A stretch of DNA of 64,000 bases from Irpex lacteus. Taxonomy: Eukaryota; Basidiomycota; Agaricomycetes; Polyporales; Irpicaceae. The notes beneath the pieces are model-generated. The model was not told the DNA's origin, made no database searches, and was given only the letters and a program-made list of their open reading frames with translations. Positions within the stretch are counted from its first letter, which is position 1. Every line of letters starts with the position of its first letter. The position numbers and the translations under genes are program-made. The stretch is from positions 1 to 64,000 of the forward strand of contig MQVO02000004.1 of assembly GCA_001986395.2 (NCBI GenBank). Direction: 5' to 3'. Shown piece after piece: positions 47,270-59,489 of this stretch.

Positions 47270-48839
47270 CTAATTTTCAGTCACATCCCAGAGTCCATTT
47301 GCGATATCAGTACAGAAGCGGGCATGTTTCTCCTTGAAACGATCCCAAGCCAGTTTGGTAAACTTGCCGTCACCCTTCCACTCATCTTCGCCAAGCTGCT
47401 CACATCTGCGATCACCCAATTCAATTTCCAGGCTTACCAGTTTATCACGATCACTGTCCGGTATCTTGTAATATGTGCAAAACTCTGCGATCGAGATGGG
47501 ACGAGGGAGTGGAATGATCTGGGTAGTGATAGAAGCTACGGAAGGAGGGAAAGACAGTTCACCTGGAACCGCAGGAGGAGGTGCGTGTGGAGCACCATAG
47601 AATGGAAATGGATATCCTGGTAGGAATGGATAACCAGGCATGAGCGGCAGCTGGGTGCCTGGATGCATGCCGAAGCCTGGAAACAGAGGCATAGCCGCAT
47701 GAGGCGATGGCATCATCGGCGCAGAGGGTTCTAATGAAGCGAATTGATAACGATTATCATAGAAAAGGAGTGTACTCACCGGAGCGTAAGCATTTGTCGA
47801 TATCAAAATGATTTGATGTTGGGGGTGCATCCAACGTTGCACGGCCGTCCAACTAGAAAGCTCAATGATAGCCCCGATCAAAGACAAAAACAACGTACTA
47901 TAGCAATTGCCCATACTTGCAAGCGAAGGGGATTGAGTTCCCATGCACGCCCATCTTTCTCGTAAACTCGCTTGCTTGGGAATAGAGCGCTTTTACCAAC
48001 GGGATACTTGTCTTCAAGTAGACGGACGGTCGGCTCGCTGCTTTTATCAATACTCGCCTCGGAAATGTCAGCCAACAGAGATGAAGTTGCGGGCGAAGTA
48101 AATACTCATATACTCACCTTCTGAGCATGCAGTAAGCTAATCTGTGGGTATGCATCAATATTTTCATCGTTTTCGCTGGCCTATATGACTGATCAGCAGC
48201 TACGTAGAGCAGATATTGCGCATATATCCCACCTCTGCCTTCAGCGGTGGTAAATACAGATTGATGATGCGGTCAGGGCCTCGCTTACCGGCCACAGCCC
48301 GCATCATCGCCGAGAATCCGTCCAGGTCCACTAGTGGCTTCAGGGGAGCATTCTTCGGCTTCTCGAACCTCCACTGCAGCCGGTCCGTGTCTAAATTGGC
48401 GACTGCAGTGCGGAGCCGCACAGCTAACAAATCGTGCATGTCGTCCATTGTAGTGGTCGGACCCATGAAGAACGGGCTCTGCACGAGCTCGTCATAAGCC
48501 TGTTTCATCTGCTTGCGTGCTTTCAGAGTAGCCGGACGCGGTTTGAGGATGATGGGGTGTACAGTGATGTGCTCGTCCGCAGATATCTTCGGCTTCTTGG
48601 TAGCCGAAGCATCGACCTCGCAAAGACCTTCGTCGTCTGAGCCCTGTGATCCAGGGTCTTCCGAGAGCTCGCGCTGCCGTTTGGAAGCCTTCTGCATCGT
48701 AACCGGTGTGTTGTGCTTGAACCCACGGACTACCACAAGTTAGCAACACAGCCGCACACCTCAGACACAATCACGCACCTGCGGAACCCCCTACCCCTGG
48801 TAGCTTTGCCAATAAGAATTCAGTAACCTCATCAGGCAT
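47270..48839 (-). CDS. Accessory protein of the older Tc1-like element (437 aa)
   Basis: Six exons (48839-48779, 48729-48233, 48180-48118, 48057-47899, 47852-47780, 47730-47270) join without a stop. Starts MPDEVTEFLLAKLPG. A charged, probably nuclear segment (KASKRQRE to ATKKPKIS) is followed by a globular region, then WELNPLRLQVWAIAI, which corresponds to LNNRRLKLWAAAI in the inner element. A Pro/Met/Gly-rich linker (PGYPFLPGYPFPFYGAPHAP) leads to a C-terminal domain with FCTYYKIPDSDRDKLVSLEI, GDRRCEQLGEDEWKG and WDRFKEKHARF, a compact helical fold resembling SAM-like domains. No catalytic motif is seen. It ends 60 bp from the convergent transposase. Confidence 0.75.
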
Positions 48840-49857
48840 TTTCAGATAGCAGGCACGAGCAGGAACGTGCTGCGAAAGGTCGCAGCTTGTAGTCGAGTAT
48901 CCGAGTCGCGTCGGCGACGCGCGTACGCTGTTACCCGTTATGGCAATTACTAAATGAGGCAGGCGCGAAAAAAACGATTTTTCTCATTATATACCGGAAG
49001 CGCTGTAACTTGCCTAACTTTTCTAACTTTTCCCCAGCCAAGTTTGCCCCTGTAACTTGCGCGTCTAACTCGTTAACTTGCGCATTTAACTTGCTAACTT
49101 GCGCGCTAACTTGACCCTCACTTGTGGTCTAACCTGAGGACACCATCCAGCAAACCCGTAACTGCGTTGTATTAGGTTCGCACCTGAATTAACTTCTGTA
49201 AGATCTCTGATAGATTGCCTCTATATACCGAAAGATCTAAGCAGCTCGACTCAGATCCCGAGTCGGTGGTGTCGGCGCTGGCGCTTATGAAGTTATGCCA
49301 GTGGAGCTCAAGGTCGACTTGGACGCATCGTTGCGGTTCGTGCAATCTACTGACACCCTTTGCCACGGAGATAGAACAGTACACTATAGAGTTCGATATT
49401 CTGAGTGATATGAATATTTCGGGAAGCGAAGACTATCCTATAGCAGTATCCTTCATCCTCGTCGCCGTCCTCCTTGGAATTGTGCCGAGCTCGTATATCT
49501 GACGGAAACGGTGATATGGGGCCTGACGTTGAAGGCTCATGGAGCTTGCACAATGTAAGTTTCTACGTTGCATTTGTTATGCTATAAGTATGGTACAGCA
49601 TTAGTATAAGGCTGCTTACGACGGTAGGTTAGCGTGTAGGCGCTGCAAGTTAGCCGCAAGTTAGCGGAGTCGACAAGTTAGCGGAGTATGAAGTAGCTCA
49701 CTTTTCTCCCTCGGAGTGCGAATATATCACAAACCCCGCTAACTTGCAAGTTAACAAAAGCAACTTTGTTAACTTTTCGCACGAAAGTTAGCGCAAGTTA
49801 CTTGGAAGTTACTTTACTAATAGAAAAGTTAGCCCAAGTTACACGCCCAAGTTAGAA

Positions 49858-50262
49858 TGTGAACCGCCGATCGTGACAGGTCAGAACAAGCTTAATGGCG
49901 CTAAACGCCACATGGGCATTGAGTGCGGTCCATTTCCTCATTCGTTACCCACAGGATCAACAGCCGTTGCAATACGGTTGAATCCCACTCGCCGGCCACC
50001 TAGAAATGTACCTTCTAGGATAGGTAGATAGAATTGACATGAACAGCCTTAGATACTTAATCAACATTCACAGACCCTACCGGTCGCGGCCATGTCCCAA
50101 TTGCACAACGGATACTTTAAATTATCGATGAGATCATATGTAACGAATAACAATAACAGTTAGCATTCGCGATCTTTGGCAGTAAGCATAGTAAACCCAT
50201 AGTTCGTTCAATCCTACTCCAATCAGCCCATCTGCACTCCAACCTCACTCCCGCCCCTCATC
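49858..50262. other. Intergenic, 3' side of small unknown gene
   Basis: About 400 bp with no gene or clear repeat. It separates the CAAGTTA-rich element from the small gene that reads toward it. Confidence 0.4.
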
Positions 50263-50898
50263 TCACTCCAAGATCAACTCCCAACGGTTTGAAGACGCGT
50301 CCTTGCGTAGCTGCATCAGCTTCAACTGGATAGGCACATACCTTCCCCTCTAAGTACATTATATGTGGTCATGGTTCCACCGCCATGATCAGCGTTATAG
50401 ATATAAACGGACTAGCGAAACACTCACCGCTTCACATTCCTGACGGAAAATTGATTCGAGACTAACAGCTAGCACGCGCTTCGTGGGGCACATTGGGCCG
50501 AAGGGTACGGGTACGTCAGTCCATTCCCATTTTCTTCCGTTGAACGGTGACTGCGAGTATTCGGGTATTTGATATCGCAAACATATGCAGAAACGTGGAA
50601 ACATCAACAACGAACAATGGGCGTAATTGTGATAATACTTTGAACTCACCGTACAGAAGACATGACGAATATACCAGACATGGTCTTCCCAATAAGCCTC
50701 GTTAGAGTTGAACACCTGCGCCGTGTCACGCGTAGAATCTGCGCCGTCCAGCTGGCTGAGGGTATTCGGATAATCGTAGATGTCGACAAGTCTGATGCCT
50801 CTCTCGCCGTGGTAGATGAACTCTATGGAGGGTGGAGATGTCGCAGCAAATGAGGGCATCGGAGTGCGTTGATAAGACACTTGAAAGGATGAAAACAT
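50263..50898 (-). CDS. Small protein of unknown function (152 aa)
   Basis: Three exons (50898-50650, 50550-50428, 50349-50263) are all in phase 0. The protein reads MFSSFQVSYQRTP, IEFIYHGERGIRLVDIYDY, VWYIRHVFC, SPFNGRKWEWTDVPVPFGPM, CPTKRVLAVSLESIF and ends QLRKDASSNRWELILE. Aromatic- and Pro-rich, no signal peptide or membrane helix. The intron phases and conserved-looking motifs argue for a real gene. A TATAAATA at about 50946-50953 (- strand) lies some 50 bp upstream of the start. I do not recognise a named family. Confidence 0.65.
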
Positions 50899-51441
50899 GA
50901 CTGAGTGAGAGGTGTATGGATGTGACGAACATTCGCATCTTCTGCTATTTATATTCGATGGGTCTTGGGAGGGAAGAGAGGATTGCTTCCCTACGAGCCT
51001 CAAGTGGCGATTCTCATCGTAGAAACGCCACCGTGGCCCATACACTAAATTCAGAGAACCAGTGTACATTGTACACCCTTGGTCGTATTAGTGAGGGTGC
51101 GCCACGAATAATTGTTACGCCACACACCAGTATCTCGTGCAAAGTCCACTCCAGTACTGCTTGATCGCCACAGGTCAAGTGTTCGTGGCTAGTGCTTTGT
51201 CGTGAATACCATTTTGGGATGTAAGAGCGACGCTGCGGAGCGCATTGAGTGCAATGCGGTGTAGTGTTGTATCTGTACTCAGCCGTGCTAGCACTACTTG
51301 TTCTGCCAGATGATGTGGCGAAGGAAGTACCGTAAAGCGTTGGAACGCCACATATCATGCCGTATGTCTTTATCACGCTACAGGAGAGTAGTTGAGGACA
51401 GTACTCTGCGTTTTTGCGAGTACTAGAGACTTACCGAAACC

Positions 51442-51790
51442 TTAAACTTTGCCAGTATTTGGAGACTTGTTGTACCTCTCGGCGTTCTGTGCGTGCAGTA
51501 TAACTGAGTCGATGGTATATCTCAGCACCCGAAATTCCATGATGTCCGCCTTGTGAGAAGCAATACGATGTTCTACGCAGGAGTCAAGTGACCAGGAGAA
51601 CACGACCACCTGTGTAGAACATCCTAGTGTTTGTAAAGCACCGCGTTTTCGACAAGCAGACGGTGGTCATACTATAAGTTTCATCCGGGCGAAGAACTGG
51701 CATCGGAATACTATGTGCACGATACGCGGTGAAAGTTGAGATTTGTGAAGTCGGGTCCAAGTTGACGAAGGTCGCGATCGTGTTGGCCAT
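51442..51790 (-). CDS. Small hypothetical protein (103 aa)
   Basis: Two exons (51790-51610 and 51572-51442) around a 37-bp intron with GT and TAG ends. It reads MANTIATFVNLDPTSQISTF, PMPVLRPDETYSM and, after the junction, EHRIASHKADIMEFRVLRYT. The intron is short even for this genome, so the model is weaker than others here. No family recognised. Confidence 0.35.
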
Positions 51791-52407
51791 GGTGGCGAGT
51801 GAACACTTGAAGTTGAAGAACTCCGATCCGAGGTGAGCCTGATGATCCGATACATTGATCCGGTTTGCAACTTAGCTACAGTCTACTTGACCATGAGAGT
51901 ATTACTCGAGGTAAGTACCATGGTTCTCAACGTATTCAGCCGCCGCCACTGACCATGACGCGTGGTGTATGGTGGCAGTACAGCATAGGAGGCAGGCTTA
52001 CGGCTACGTGTTGGTGGCACAAGAGGGCTCAAAATGTAAAAGTGAGTGTTACAACGCAGGATAAGCGTCGAATAGTAAGCTATGTACATTGTACAGCATT
52101 CAAGAAGCATAGTACGGACTGACAGACGTAAGTAAGTCTGGTTGTTTCAGTGAGGGCACTGCGAGGGAGGATTGGAGACGGATACAAATACAAATACAAG
52201 TAAAAGTACAAATCAAGCGGGAATGAGTCGACTCGGAAACAAATATCCCGAGCTCGACAAGAAGAACGTAAAAGGGAGGTTGCCATATACGTAGCTAAAG
52301 AGACAGACCGCAGTTTCACCAAGGTAAGTAATTATCTTCATAGTAGGGCACATTCGGATTCCACGAACTCAAGAGACGTCGTTCAAGTTTATGGCCGTGT
52401 TGGTCTA

Positions 52408-54543
52408 TCAAGCCTCCTCGTCGGTGACACGGTGCCCACCAATTTTTCCGCGCGTGATACGATGATGAGGAACATGGTCGCCCATCGTTGGAAAAGTGGC
52501 GCCTTCTTGCTTCGTCAAAAGAGTCGAGAAAACCGTCACTTCGAGCGAGGGCACGTCTTCCACTGCGACTGGGACACCGCTCATAACCTAGGAGTAAGAG
52601 ATTTGTGGTTAGTTGAGCGGTCGTGCAAACGGAACAGTCCAGATTCAATTGATCACATTGTTGAAAACAAGGAAGTTAAAGAAGTGAAACGTCAGATGTA
52701 CGAGACACACCTTCTGGACGCTCCAGTTCAGCTTCTCTTCAAGATATGGCGAGACCACATCGGGATCAAGCGACCCCGGAAGTCCTGACCTCTTCGCGAT
52801 AGTCTCGGAGAGGTACACAATCCCTTGAATGACCTTGTCCGGCCTCGCCGCGCAATTCGCGCACGCCTCAGGGATTTCATTGACGAACGCGCTGACGCAG
52901 CCGACGTAGTTCGGGTGAGCCATCCAGTTTTTATGGTCTTCGACGGGCGGAACGGCCCCGAGGAAGACAAGAACGTGGAAGCTCTCTCCTAGCGCAAACT
53001 CTTTGACCCGCACGCGCACAGTCCAGTCGTGGAAGCTGTGGTTTGTGCGAGACGCAGGGGCGCCGTAAAGAGTCTCGATCCTTTTTGCAATCTCTCGCCG
53101 GGCATCGGTCTCCTTCCCAGTCTCGACAATCACGTCGGGGAAGGTATATCCAAGGACGTCAGTGGACGTCAGTTGGCTGGAAGGCCAGTAAGAAGTCTGG
53201 GTGTTCGCGAACGGTGTGAGATCTTTTGGTCGCACTATGAGTCTTAAGCGATGTGTCGCATAGAATTCATGACGTACCTGTGTGCTCATCGACAGCGATA
53301 TGGGGAGGGATGGTGATCGTCCCGTCTTCAGAGTCACCAGGCGAGACCCACACTTGTGGGTTCAGGCTGGACCAAAGACTCAGGACACGATCGACGTTGC
53401 AGTGGTGCAGATAGAATATTGGGTCAAAACCTGTGTGCGATATGATTACGTCGGTTCGCTTGGTATGCAAAAATAAGAAAGAGGCCTACCAGCAACGGGT
53501 ACACTAGCCATGTGTCCGCCTCCGAGTCCACCGATGAAGTTGTGTATGTTATCATGTACTCCTTCCAGGCTGACGTAGGGGTTATCACTAGTAGTGTGAT
53601 TGCTAAAATCTGGCCAGTTGTGGACGAGCGTGAGCAATCTGTAGATCGACATTCTAGTCTGCTCATAATTAGCATTAAGCGTCCTATATAAGTATATGTC
53701 TTGTCAACATAGATGTTCCCACTGACACAACTAAAGAAATGCCTACTTCTTCAAGTCCTCAACATCTGACTCAGCAGACGGGTCATGACTCGTCGGGTGC
53801 CTCAGCGTCTTCTGCCAAAGGCTAAACAGTCCCGGAAAGTCTTTCACGCTCTCCTTGAATACAAACTGGTACAGTGGGTTGGGGACACTGATCGTCTCTC
53901 CTTGCGGATTGACGATGTTCACCGTCTGGTACTCAATCACTTCGGGAGGGGGTAACGCCTGATTCGCCCAATCCCAGTACGGCATGCGTAGCGTCCTCGC
54001 TGCATCAGCCCACTGAGAGGCGTCGGGGCCTGTGTATTCCTTGGCCTTCTCGACGGCATGGTCGTAGATAAATTGCTAGATTTAGAGAAGTATTCAGCGA
54101 GCGATCTTTTCAATGATTACGACTGCCAGGTACAAAAGTTCTCGTTCTTACCTCAACAGCTGCGACGTATGGCCTGTGCCAAGTAGGGAAGAGGACGGTG
54201 CCATGGGTACAGTACCCCTCCCACTGCTCCTGCTCTTCGGTGCCAGCCGTCGAACCAAGTTTTCCTGAGTCTCCTCCCCACGGCACGTAAGGATACCCGT
54301 GGATCCCGCCCAACGCAAAGAAAGACAACTGTTCTTCCCAAGGCATATTCTCCAAGTCGGCTAAATCAAAGTGCAGAGTGGATATCAGGCAACGTGCAGA
54401 GGAGCAATGTTTTAGTATCAGTAAACGTGCATACCAAGCGCTTGGACGAAGAGAGAGAATTGTTTGATGTCGGTCACGAATTCGTAGATGTCTTTGCGGG
54501 GTTGAAGGCCGCCTGAGGCACCGCTGATAACTACGCGAGGCAT
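52408..54543 (-). CDS. Tyrosinase, normal length (555 aa)
   Basis: Seven exons (54543-54435, 54360-54152, 54075-53747, 53653-53490, 53430-53278, 53234-52711, 52587-52408) join in frame, with junctions equivalent to the long tyrosinase. Cu[13 protein letters not shown] and [17 protein letters not shown], with the thioether Cys. Cu[21 protein letters not shown] and [24 protein letters not shown], and a C-terminal domain with [19 protein letters not shown], match the family. All six copper His are present and there are no large insertions. No signal peptide: probably cytosolic and activated by removal of the C-terminal domain, as known for mushroom tyrosinases. Confidence 0.92.
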
Positions 54544-56070
54544 GTTGGATTATGGACGCTACGTGTGAGATGGTACTGGGGCAGTTGGATATGGGGAGAG
54601 AATATGGTTAGGATGTGTAGCCTTTTATACGCGTTCTCGTAACTTGTTGGATAGCGCGCAGTGAAGGGAACCTCTGTCGTTCAACGAGGAAAGAGTGAAT
54701 GAATTGACGTCTCTATTGGCAGCATACTCAGCTATGACGTGCTGGTCGAGCGACTGAAATAAAATACGTTGTCAGAAGCGTGCATACGAGGCGATGAAAG
54801 CACCGACTGAAGCATCCATCAAGCCATCCTAACGCTGGAATGGTTGTTGAATCGTTCGCTAGAGGAATCCATCTCTACGTTGATACGTGATAGTGGAAAC
54901 TCAAGTGCCGAGTCTTGCAACAACGTGAACAATGTGTCCTCGGTGACTCGATAGTATGCACGCACCAAGTCAGTACCGTGTCGTCTAGCGCCAGAGGATG
55001 GTCAGATTTACGTGGCCCTTGACAGCACAATTAAATAGGTGTCAGTCTGTGAGCATCCTGTGACTGAAATTGAGCATGTGGTCGAAGATTTGTAGTACCT
55101 ACGAGGTAGTATTGAAACTCTTGCCGTGTATTATGGAGTAAGAGCGGAGGCTGAGCCGCCTCCTGACAACGGCCACCATCTCATATGATCCAAACTTACC
55201 ATGAGTCCCTTGATACATTTCCATGAGAAGCACCACCCCAGCACAATTGCCTCACTCCGGTCAAAGTCAGTTGGACATCTTGCTTGGACGAATAAGTAGC
55301 TCCATCTTTATTGCTGAATCCGGTGATAAGTGATGAGCGAGACGGTAACATAAATATAACGGGATGTTGTTACTTCACAAAGGTTTACAACCGATAGTAG
55401 GGAGCCTCCCACTGGGTCGGAGAAGTGAAGCAGCAGACGTTGACGTATTTCGGAGAGCCGCTTGCTGAGTCCTCTCCGTTAGAGCCCTAGAACTTAATCC
55501 CTAGCTCCATCGACCTGACATCCTAGTCACAGCTCATGGAGGGTTACATTGTCTTTCTGCCGGCTGGAAATGGCGTGCACGTTCTTCGTCATGGGTCTCG
55601 CAGATGATCCAACGCGGTGCGTGGTAGAACTTACTACATTCGAAAACATCGTACTTATTCTGATCTCGATGATTGTCAGCTAGGCACTGCATGTACAGAC
55701 CAAGAAATTGAACGTGAAAGTACGTACACAACAAATAGAATGTTCGTGCACGGAAAACCGATACCAGTGGTAGCGACATACTACGGGTGCTCATGGTGGT
55801 TCGAATTCAACTTGAAGTTAGTGACGCTCAGTAGATGATGACGGGTCCAGATGAGTTGATCCGATTTAATCTGATCCGAAGTTCAGCTCGCCGCCGATCA
55901 CAAGTGAATAATCTCACTGCGAACCACCACTGCTGACTCACGGAAACTGAAACTGGTACATCGCTCGAGCACAACGGTAATGCTGCCAACATTTAGCATT
56001 TAGGCATTCATGAACAACAGTGACATTGATTTCTCTAGAATAAAACTTGAAATTCGACCACGTTCACAGT
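54544..56070. other. Intergenic, no supported gene
   Basis: About 1.5 kb between two divergent genes, so it holds both promoters. The leftward tyrosinase has TATAAAAGG (- strand) at about 54625-54633. Only short frames without motifs are seen in the rest. Confidence 0.4.
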
Positions 56071-58358
56071 ATGGCCTCGGAATGGACTCCTTCCTCCTGG
56101 AAATCGAAGAAAGCCGCACAGGTGAATATAAGATGTTACTGCACGCCTCTACCAAGTATTCTAATGCATGTTTATCAGGATGTAGCATATCCAGACCCCG
56201 AGCATCTCGATCGGTAGGTGCTTGCTGGTGTTACGACAACGACGTACCCATACTCACCATTTAACCAGAGTGTTAACGAAAATAAAACATCTACCTCCTC
56301 TTGTCACACCATCCGAGGTGAAAAGGTTTTCTATCATGACCCTCGTACATTTTACTGAGAGTTTCTCCTCAGATTGAACGTCTTCGTCATCAACTTGCCG
56401 GTGTGCAAAGGAACGAGGCGTTCCTCCTCCACGCCGGCGATTGCGCGGAGAGTTTCGACGCTGTCACGCATGTACGCATCAAGCACAGGGGCTCACAAGA
56501 GCTTTTAAGTTGCTTACAAACATGACTAGGAAAACATCTCGAACAAAATCGGACTCATCCTCTCGTTCTCGCTGATCTTGATCTGGGGCGCTCGCCTCCC
56601 AATCGTACGTAGCTTTCTTCCTTCGTCTACGTTTGAACACGTCTAACAGGGCATGTGTTCTTCCATTATTCTAGGTCCGTATAGGCCGCATTGCAGGTCA
56701 GTACGCTAAACCTCGTAGCTCAGCGACGGAAAAGATCGGGGACCGTGAGGTTACGAGTTTCCGGTGAGCAATGTGTACCACGAACAACCTGATGCATACT
56801 GAAACCTATATCATCCGCAGAGGAGATAACGTCAACGGGTATGGGTTATCTAGCCTATTATGGTCCTTACGCCTCTGATCCATCCATATCGACAGATTGG
56901 ATCCAAACGATCGTACACCCGATCCTGAACGTCTTCTGAGGTCGGCGTTGATCAAAATTATCAGCGAATATGCTGATGCTAAAATCTGTCTGACAGTGCC
57001 TATTTCCACTCAACCGCAACCTTGAACTACGTCCGCAGCCTGCTGACCTCTGGGTTTGCCTCGTTAAACCACCCGCGAGACTGGTCCCTCTCGCACGTCC
57101 GTTCCCCAGAGCTCAAGTTCGTATTCCTCTACCACTCACTCCTTTTCTCTATCATCCCATCTCATACTTCCTCCTCTCATACGTAGAAAGGAATTCGAGC
57201 GCATCACAGAAGGCCTCTCCGATGCGCTCGGCTTCACCCAAACCATCGGCCTCGACTCCCACTCCCATCCTTACGAGGCTGGCGGTACGCGCGGCGTACT
57301 CGGTGAAGTCGACTTTTACACCTCTCATGAGGGGCTGATGCTCGGATACGAAGAGGCCATGACGCGAGAGTTCCCTCTTGCTTCCGCCTCTTCCGGTACT
57401 ACGTCGGCAAAGCAGAGGAAGACGGCGCACTATAACACCTCGGCGCATTTCTTGTGGATTGGAGATCGTACGAGGCAGCTGGACGGCGCCCACGTTGAGT
57501 ACTTCAGAGGGATTAGGAACCCGATTGGGGTCAAGGTCGGTCCGAGTATGAAGGATGAGGAGTTGGTGAGGTTATTAGATAGTAAGTTCCGCTCGATTTC
57601 ATATGGTTGCCATCAGAGGTGATGAGTGTGCGCTGACACGTCTCGCATCGACAGTCGTCAATCCCGATAAAGAGAGCGGACGGGTGACATTGATCACTCG
57701 GTATGGCGCAGCGAAGGTATGTAGGAAGGCTTTCTGTTGCACCCTGATTCCTAACCACACTGTTTTGTTCGCAGGTCGAGCAGTTCCTCCCGGGACACAT
57801 TGCCGCGGTTCAAAAATCAGGACACCCAGCAATCTGGATCTGCGACCCCATGCACGGAAAGTACGTCTTCGTCCTCATTCTCTCCCAACTCACTTTTAAT
57901 GCTCAAACCACGACACTTACAGCACACTAACATCCTCAACCGGTCTCAAAACCCGCCACTTCGGAACCATCATCTCCGAGCTCACCTCCGCCATCCGTAC
58001 GCACGCAGCCCACAACTCCCGTCTCGGCGGCGTCAGCCTCGAGTTCACGGGCGAGTTGACGGATGATGGGTTCAGTGTTACGGAGTGTTTGGGTGGGAGT
58101 ATGGGGTTGAGTGAGAGTGAGCTGGGTTTGAGATATCAGGTGCGTGACCTTTCTTCGACCGCCTCTTCTGGAGTGAATTCTGATTGCGCATTGGTGTGCG
58201 GTGTGTAGTCGTTCTGCGATCCTAGATTGAACTTCGAGCAGTCCATGGACGTCGCGTTCTTGATCTCTAACCACTTCAAGCGCGAGAGGCTGGGTCGACA
58301 GTACAAGAGCGACGGAGACGTCCTGTTTGAAGAGCTCGGTGGACGTAGTCCCGCTTGA
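56071..58358 (+). CDS. DAHP synthase, class II (3-deoxy-7-phosphoheptulonate synthase)
   Basis: Catalyses the first step of the shikimate pathway: PEP plus erythrose 4-phosphate to DAHP. Fourteen exons join in frame to 496 aa: 56071-56121, 56179-56213, 56269-56317, 56373-56471, 56530-56604, 56675-56763, 56821-56838, 56896-56940, 56997-57116, 57187-57581, 57655-57716, 57775-57860, 57923-58139, 58209-58358. Start [17 protein letters not shown] fits the family N-terminus. Motifs in order: [18 protein letters not shown] (metal Cys), [72 protein letters not shown] (metal His), [12 protein letters not shown] (metal Glu), VTECLGG and FCDPRLN (metal Asp). Complete and plausibly active. This is the plant-like class, not the yeast Aro3/Aro4 class. 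Confidence 0.93.
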
Positions 58359-59099
58359 ACAGGGAAGCAAAATTGCTACCGCGGAAAAGGTTTCTATGAA
58401 CCAGAGTAAAAATACGATCTTTCGTGCATGTACTTATACCTAAAACACCACGACTCCTCCGTTAAAAATGTACTTCGTAATTATACTTGTCCCACTGAGC
58501 TTGGTCGTGAACGTCTGAACCATTGAGCTCAAACTTGAAATAAAGAATACTTAAACGCAGTCGAGCAATATTACGTAATCAAATGGATTTGCCTCTCGGA
58601 GCCGGCAGGGCAATGACTCCGCCAAATCGCCGACATGACTCAACCCCAAAGTTTCAATCTGCGCCCCAAACTCCCAGGGCACAGCCCCGCTAATTGTCCC
58701 GGGGCGCTTGATCTATTGAAGCGGAACCCCAAACCTTTGCCTAGGCCAATCCAGACGCGTTCTAGAAGATAGAAAATGCAGGAAATTCGGAATATTTTGG
58801 GTATATAAGCGGGCGTGGATTTAGCCGGGAAGGCCGAGACCCCCCAACTCTGACGCGTGCAAACACTAACACAAACGCTAACGTTCGTTTGTTTCGAGTG
58901 ATTATTCTAACAAAATCGACGACGACGACTGGGAAACACAAAACATACAACCAACACGAGTGCTTACGACGAGTGCTCGTGTACATAATCTAACTCCAAG
59001 CTCTAACCGAGTGAAATAGTGACCTTGAACTAACCCTAGTGAGTGCACCCACTGACTTCACTTTCAAACTTCGACGTTCTTTATAGATCTAATTTATAA
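58359..59099. other. Intergenic with TATA box
   Basis: TATATAAGCGGGCG at about 58801-58814 is a good TATA box on the + strand. A possible intron follows (GTGAGTGCAC at 59039 to TTTATAG at 59088). No coding start was found before 59100. Confidence 0.4.
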
Positions 59100-59489
59100 T
59101 CCATCATTGCGATATCGACCGTGAACCACGCTGGTACGAAGAGTTTGCGCAAGTCGGTTCCGGAGAAAAGTAGCAGCAGCAAAACTCGTGATGTCAAGAC
59201 TCGACAGTCGACTGAAGTGCGGGACGATGGGCAGGCAGAGGCCGTGTCCGAATCAAATATCGTTCCTGCAAGCAATGTTGACACTGAGGGTGTAGATGCC
59301 AACCAACAACAACAGGGGGTGGAGATACCGCTTGTCGTCATCATCGCGCCCTCTGAGGTTGAGTCGAGTACTGATGCTAACGCTAACGACCGCACCACCT
59401 GCGACTTCGTTGAGGTCTACTGCTGTTCGTTTCAGGCTCTCATCGGGAGCTTGAGCATTTTGTGCTGCAAGTACCGGGCAAGGAGGTAG
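59100..59489 (+). CDS. Possible exon, product unknown
   Basis: Open from just after a plausible acceptor (CTTTATAG at 59088) to TAG at 59487-59489, but without an ATG. It reads KSLRKSVPEKSSSSKTRD, NQQQQGVEIPLVVIIAPSEV and ends FQALIGSLSILCCKYRARR with a hydrophobic, Cys-rich tail. A TATA box 290 bp upstream supports transcription. No family recognised; it may be non-coding. Confidence 0.25.
   Translation, partial: SIIAISTVNHAGTKSLRKSVPEKSSSSKTRDVKTRQSTEVRDDGQAEAVSESNIVPASNVDTEGVDANQQQQGVEIPLVVIIAPSEVESSTDANANDRTTCDFVEVYCCSFQALIGSLSILCCKYRARR

Larger units (their letters stand above)
42008..49005. mobile_element. Tc1/mariner-type element, older host copy (two genes)
   Basis: TA-flanked (42006-42007 and 49006-49007). 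The right terminal repeat is 98 bp and matches perfectly the left repeat formed by 42008-42025 plus 45901-45980; the left repeat is split by the second element. Net length without the insert is 3123 bp, large for this superfamily. It carries a transposase (46078-47209, +) and an accessory gene (47270-48839, -), convergent. Both read open. The first 18 bp (CAGCGCTTCCGGTATATA) align with the inner element's start after gaps, so the two are distant relatives. Confidence 0.88.
41986..49857. mobile_element. CAAGTTA-rich element interrupted by nested transposons
   Basis: After removing the Tc1-like insertions, the left sequence (AAAGTTACTTGTCTGGGTTA joined to ACTTGCCTAACTTTTCTAAC) resembles the reverse complement of the right edge at about 49820-49857 (CTAACTTGGGCGTGTAACTT then GGGCTAACTTTTCTA). 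Both ends are packed with TAACTTGC/GCAAGTTA words (49010-49130 and 49630-49857), like subterminal repeats of a non-autonomous DNA element of about 870 bp. Edges are approximate and no target duplication is clear. Confidence 0.4.

Noticed and set aside
42006..49007. Outer 18-bp inverted ends read as a perfect palindrome serving as a shared insertion site for two elements
   Set aside because: The right sequence continues seamlessly into the older element's 98-bp repeat, and the left matches it once the inner element is removed. Nesting explains all of it.
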